From positions 1 through 7,180 of the forward strand of contig JANTGX010000112.1 in the NCBI GenBank assembly GCA_024762755.1: a stretch of DNA of 7,180 nucleotides, read 5' to 3'. Of this stretch, positions 6,259-7,180 are shown one piece after another. This DNA is from Gammaproteobacteria bacterium (lineage in GTDB: Bacteria; Pseudomonadota; Gammaproteobacteria; SZUA-152). The notes below the pieces were generated by a model. The model was not told the origin of the DNA and searched no databases. It was given only the letters and a program-made list of their open reading frames with translations. Each line of letters opens with the position of its first letter. Position 1 is the first letter of the stretch. The position numbers were made by a program, and so were the translations under genes.

Positions 6259-7032
6259 TCAGAAGCGCAGCATCACGCCGGCATAGACACCGGAGAAATC
6301 CAGGTCGGTCTTGGTCTCTTCACCATCTTCGTCGATCTTGAATTTCTGCTTGCGATAGCCCAGCTCGATGGCCGGCTGCACCACGGGGACCATGTCGAAG
6401 GTGTAGTCCACCTTGGCGCGGGCATCGTAGACCTGGGTGCTGCCATTGCCGATGTACTTGATGTCGGCCTCCACGCCGAAGCCGGTGAAGGGCAGCTGGG
6501 CACGGGTACGCGCATAGAGCATGGGAATGGGAAAGGTACCGGAATCCTTGTAGGGGGCGACCGTGCCGCTCAGGTCACGCAGCTCGTAGGTGTAGTCCAC
6601 CAGCTTGATGTCCAACCCCAGGTCCAGGGTGGCCCAGAAGGTGTTGTCCAGCAGGTTGTAGTAGAGGGTGAGGTCGGTCTGTTTCAGGGCCAGCTTGCTG
6701 TAGCTGTTGGTGCCGTAGCTGAGGCCTCTCCAGCTGATGGTCTTCTGCCCGTTGCCATCGAAGGTGGGATCGGTGTATTCCAGGCGCACATTGGGGATCA
6801 CCGGCACCGGGTGCTTGAGGTTGAGCCACAGGTAGGTGGTGCCCGAGGTGTCGTAGCCCAGGTCGTCACTGGCGCTGACGGTGTCGTTGAAAGAGCCGAC
6901 CTTGTAGGTGACCGTGCTGTTGTCGGGATCGCTGTTCCAGATGCCGGCGCCGGCCTCGAGGCGCAGGAAATCGGCCTGGGCGGCGCCGCTGGTGGCGATG
7001 GCCAGGGCGGCGGCGATGATCTGTTTCTTCAT
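6259..7032 (-). CDS. Outer-membrane beta-barrel protein, TIGR04219-like
   Basis: This predicted outer-membrane protein of 257 residues has no assigned biochemical function. Residues 1-20 form a signal peptide (MKK, Ala-rich core, AQA before Asp21). The mature protein shows alternating beta-strand patterns ending in a terminal Phe (GVMLRF), the usual signal for BAM-dependent insertion. The motifs match what I recall of the TIGR04219 family. These are an early glycine-rich EAGAGIW, a DDLGYD acidic turn, YLWLNLKHPVPVIPN, LEYT, TDLTLYYNLLDN, LDLGLDIK, a PMLYARTRAQLPFTG stretch and a late ELGYRKQ. The ATG at 7032 has GAGGA (7043-7039) 6 nt upstream. The gene converges with the cytochrome/DUF302 pair and shares its terminator. 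It is likely a single-gene transcript on the evidence of its own promoter-like region. Whether it is a pore or a structural protein is not visible. Confidence 0.85.
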   Translation of the reverse strand: MKKQIIAAALAIATSGAAQADFLRLEAGAGIWNSDPDNSTVTYKVGSFNDTVSASDDLGYDTSGTTYLWLNLKHPVPVIPNVRLEYTDPTFDGNGQKTISWRGLSYGTNSYSKLALKQTDLTLYYNLLDNTFWATLDLGLDIKLVDYTYELRDLSGTVAPYKDSGTFPIPMLYARTRAQLPFTGFGVEADIKYIGNGSTQVYDARAKVDYTFDMVPVVQPAIELGYRKQKFKIDEDGEETKTDLDFSGVYAGVMLRF

Positions 7033-7124
7033 GATTTTTCCTCGGTTGAAAGAGTGACCTGTTGGGTTATCGGCCGGCGGGGACTTTTTTTCAGTGTTTT
7101 CTCCCTAACCATAAATCATGCGGC

Positions 7125-7162
7125 CCGGGCGTCATTCTCACTCGCCCGGCAGGGAAAGTAAA
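7125..7162 (-). promoter_or_regulatory. Possible promoter with inverted repeat for the outer-membrane gene
   Basis: A perfect 7-bp inverted repeat, CCGGGCG (7125-7131) and CGCCCGG (7143-7149), spans an 11-nt centre. On the minus strand TTTACT (7162-7157) and GAGAAT (7139-7134) are spaced by 17 nt, each 4 of 6 to consensus. The repeat would overlap the spacer and the -10, as an operator might. The leader would be about 95 nt. No T-run follows the stem, so a terminator for an upstream gene is less likely but not excluded, since the window ends at 7180. Confidence 0.28.
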
Positions 7163-7180
7163 AGGCGCGCGCATCGCTCA

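Noticed and set aside
7131..7142. Fur-box-like TGAGAATGA upstream of the outer-membrane gene
   Set aside because: Only one half-site is recognisable; the other half is GC-rich and unrelated.
6193..7161. A 322-codon plus-strand open frame opposite the outer-membrane gene
   Set aside because: It begins inside the terminator, covers the beta-barrel gene antisense, and has shadow-type composition.

Overview
The window is GC-rich chromosomal DNA from a gammaproteobacterium. The gene order dut-algC-argB-slmA, with a Pseudomonas-like ArgB and AlgC and an unmistakable SlmA, is typical of that class. The diheme cytochrome c fused to a DUF302 domain, next to a TauE/SafE permease, recalls sulfur-oxidising or other respiratory lineages such as the Chromatiales or Ectothiorhodospiraceae. 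That finer placement is inference from the gene set; there is no rRNA or other taxonomic marker here.

Layout. Positions 1-4492 hold five genes, all on the minus strand. In transcription order they are dut (dUTPase), algC (phosphomannomutase/phosphoglucomutase), argB (acetylglutamate kinase), slmA (nucleoid occlusion factor) and the 5' part of a TauE/SafE-family permease that runs off the left edge. The algC-argB gap carries an 86-bp palindromic repeat made of eight 7-bp modules. Two small hairpins fill the gap between slmA and the permease. A divergent intergenic region (4493-4652) with an AT-rich promoter-like core separates dut from a plus-strand pair. The pair is a secreted diheme cytochrome c with a C-terminal DUF302 domain, followed with a 4-bp overlap by a small secreted stand-alone DUF302 protein. 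A strong bidirectional terminator at 6181-6208 ends this pair and also serves the convergent minus-strand gene, an outer-membrane beta-barrel protein of the TIGR04219 type (6259-7032).

How the genes fit together. The dut-slmA block is a conserved housekeeping cluster: nucleotide-pool hygiene, sugar-phosphate supply for surface polysaccharide, arginine synthesis and cell-division control. Nothing in the sequence ties these functions to each other beyond conserved order. The plus-strand pair looks like a self-contained periplasmic module in which a two-heme electron carrier and two DUF302 domains, one fused and one free, are made in coupled fashion. It is the least understood part of the window. 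The modular palindromic repeat is the most striking non-coding element. No RNA genes, insertion sequences or CRISPR arrays were seen.
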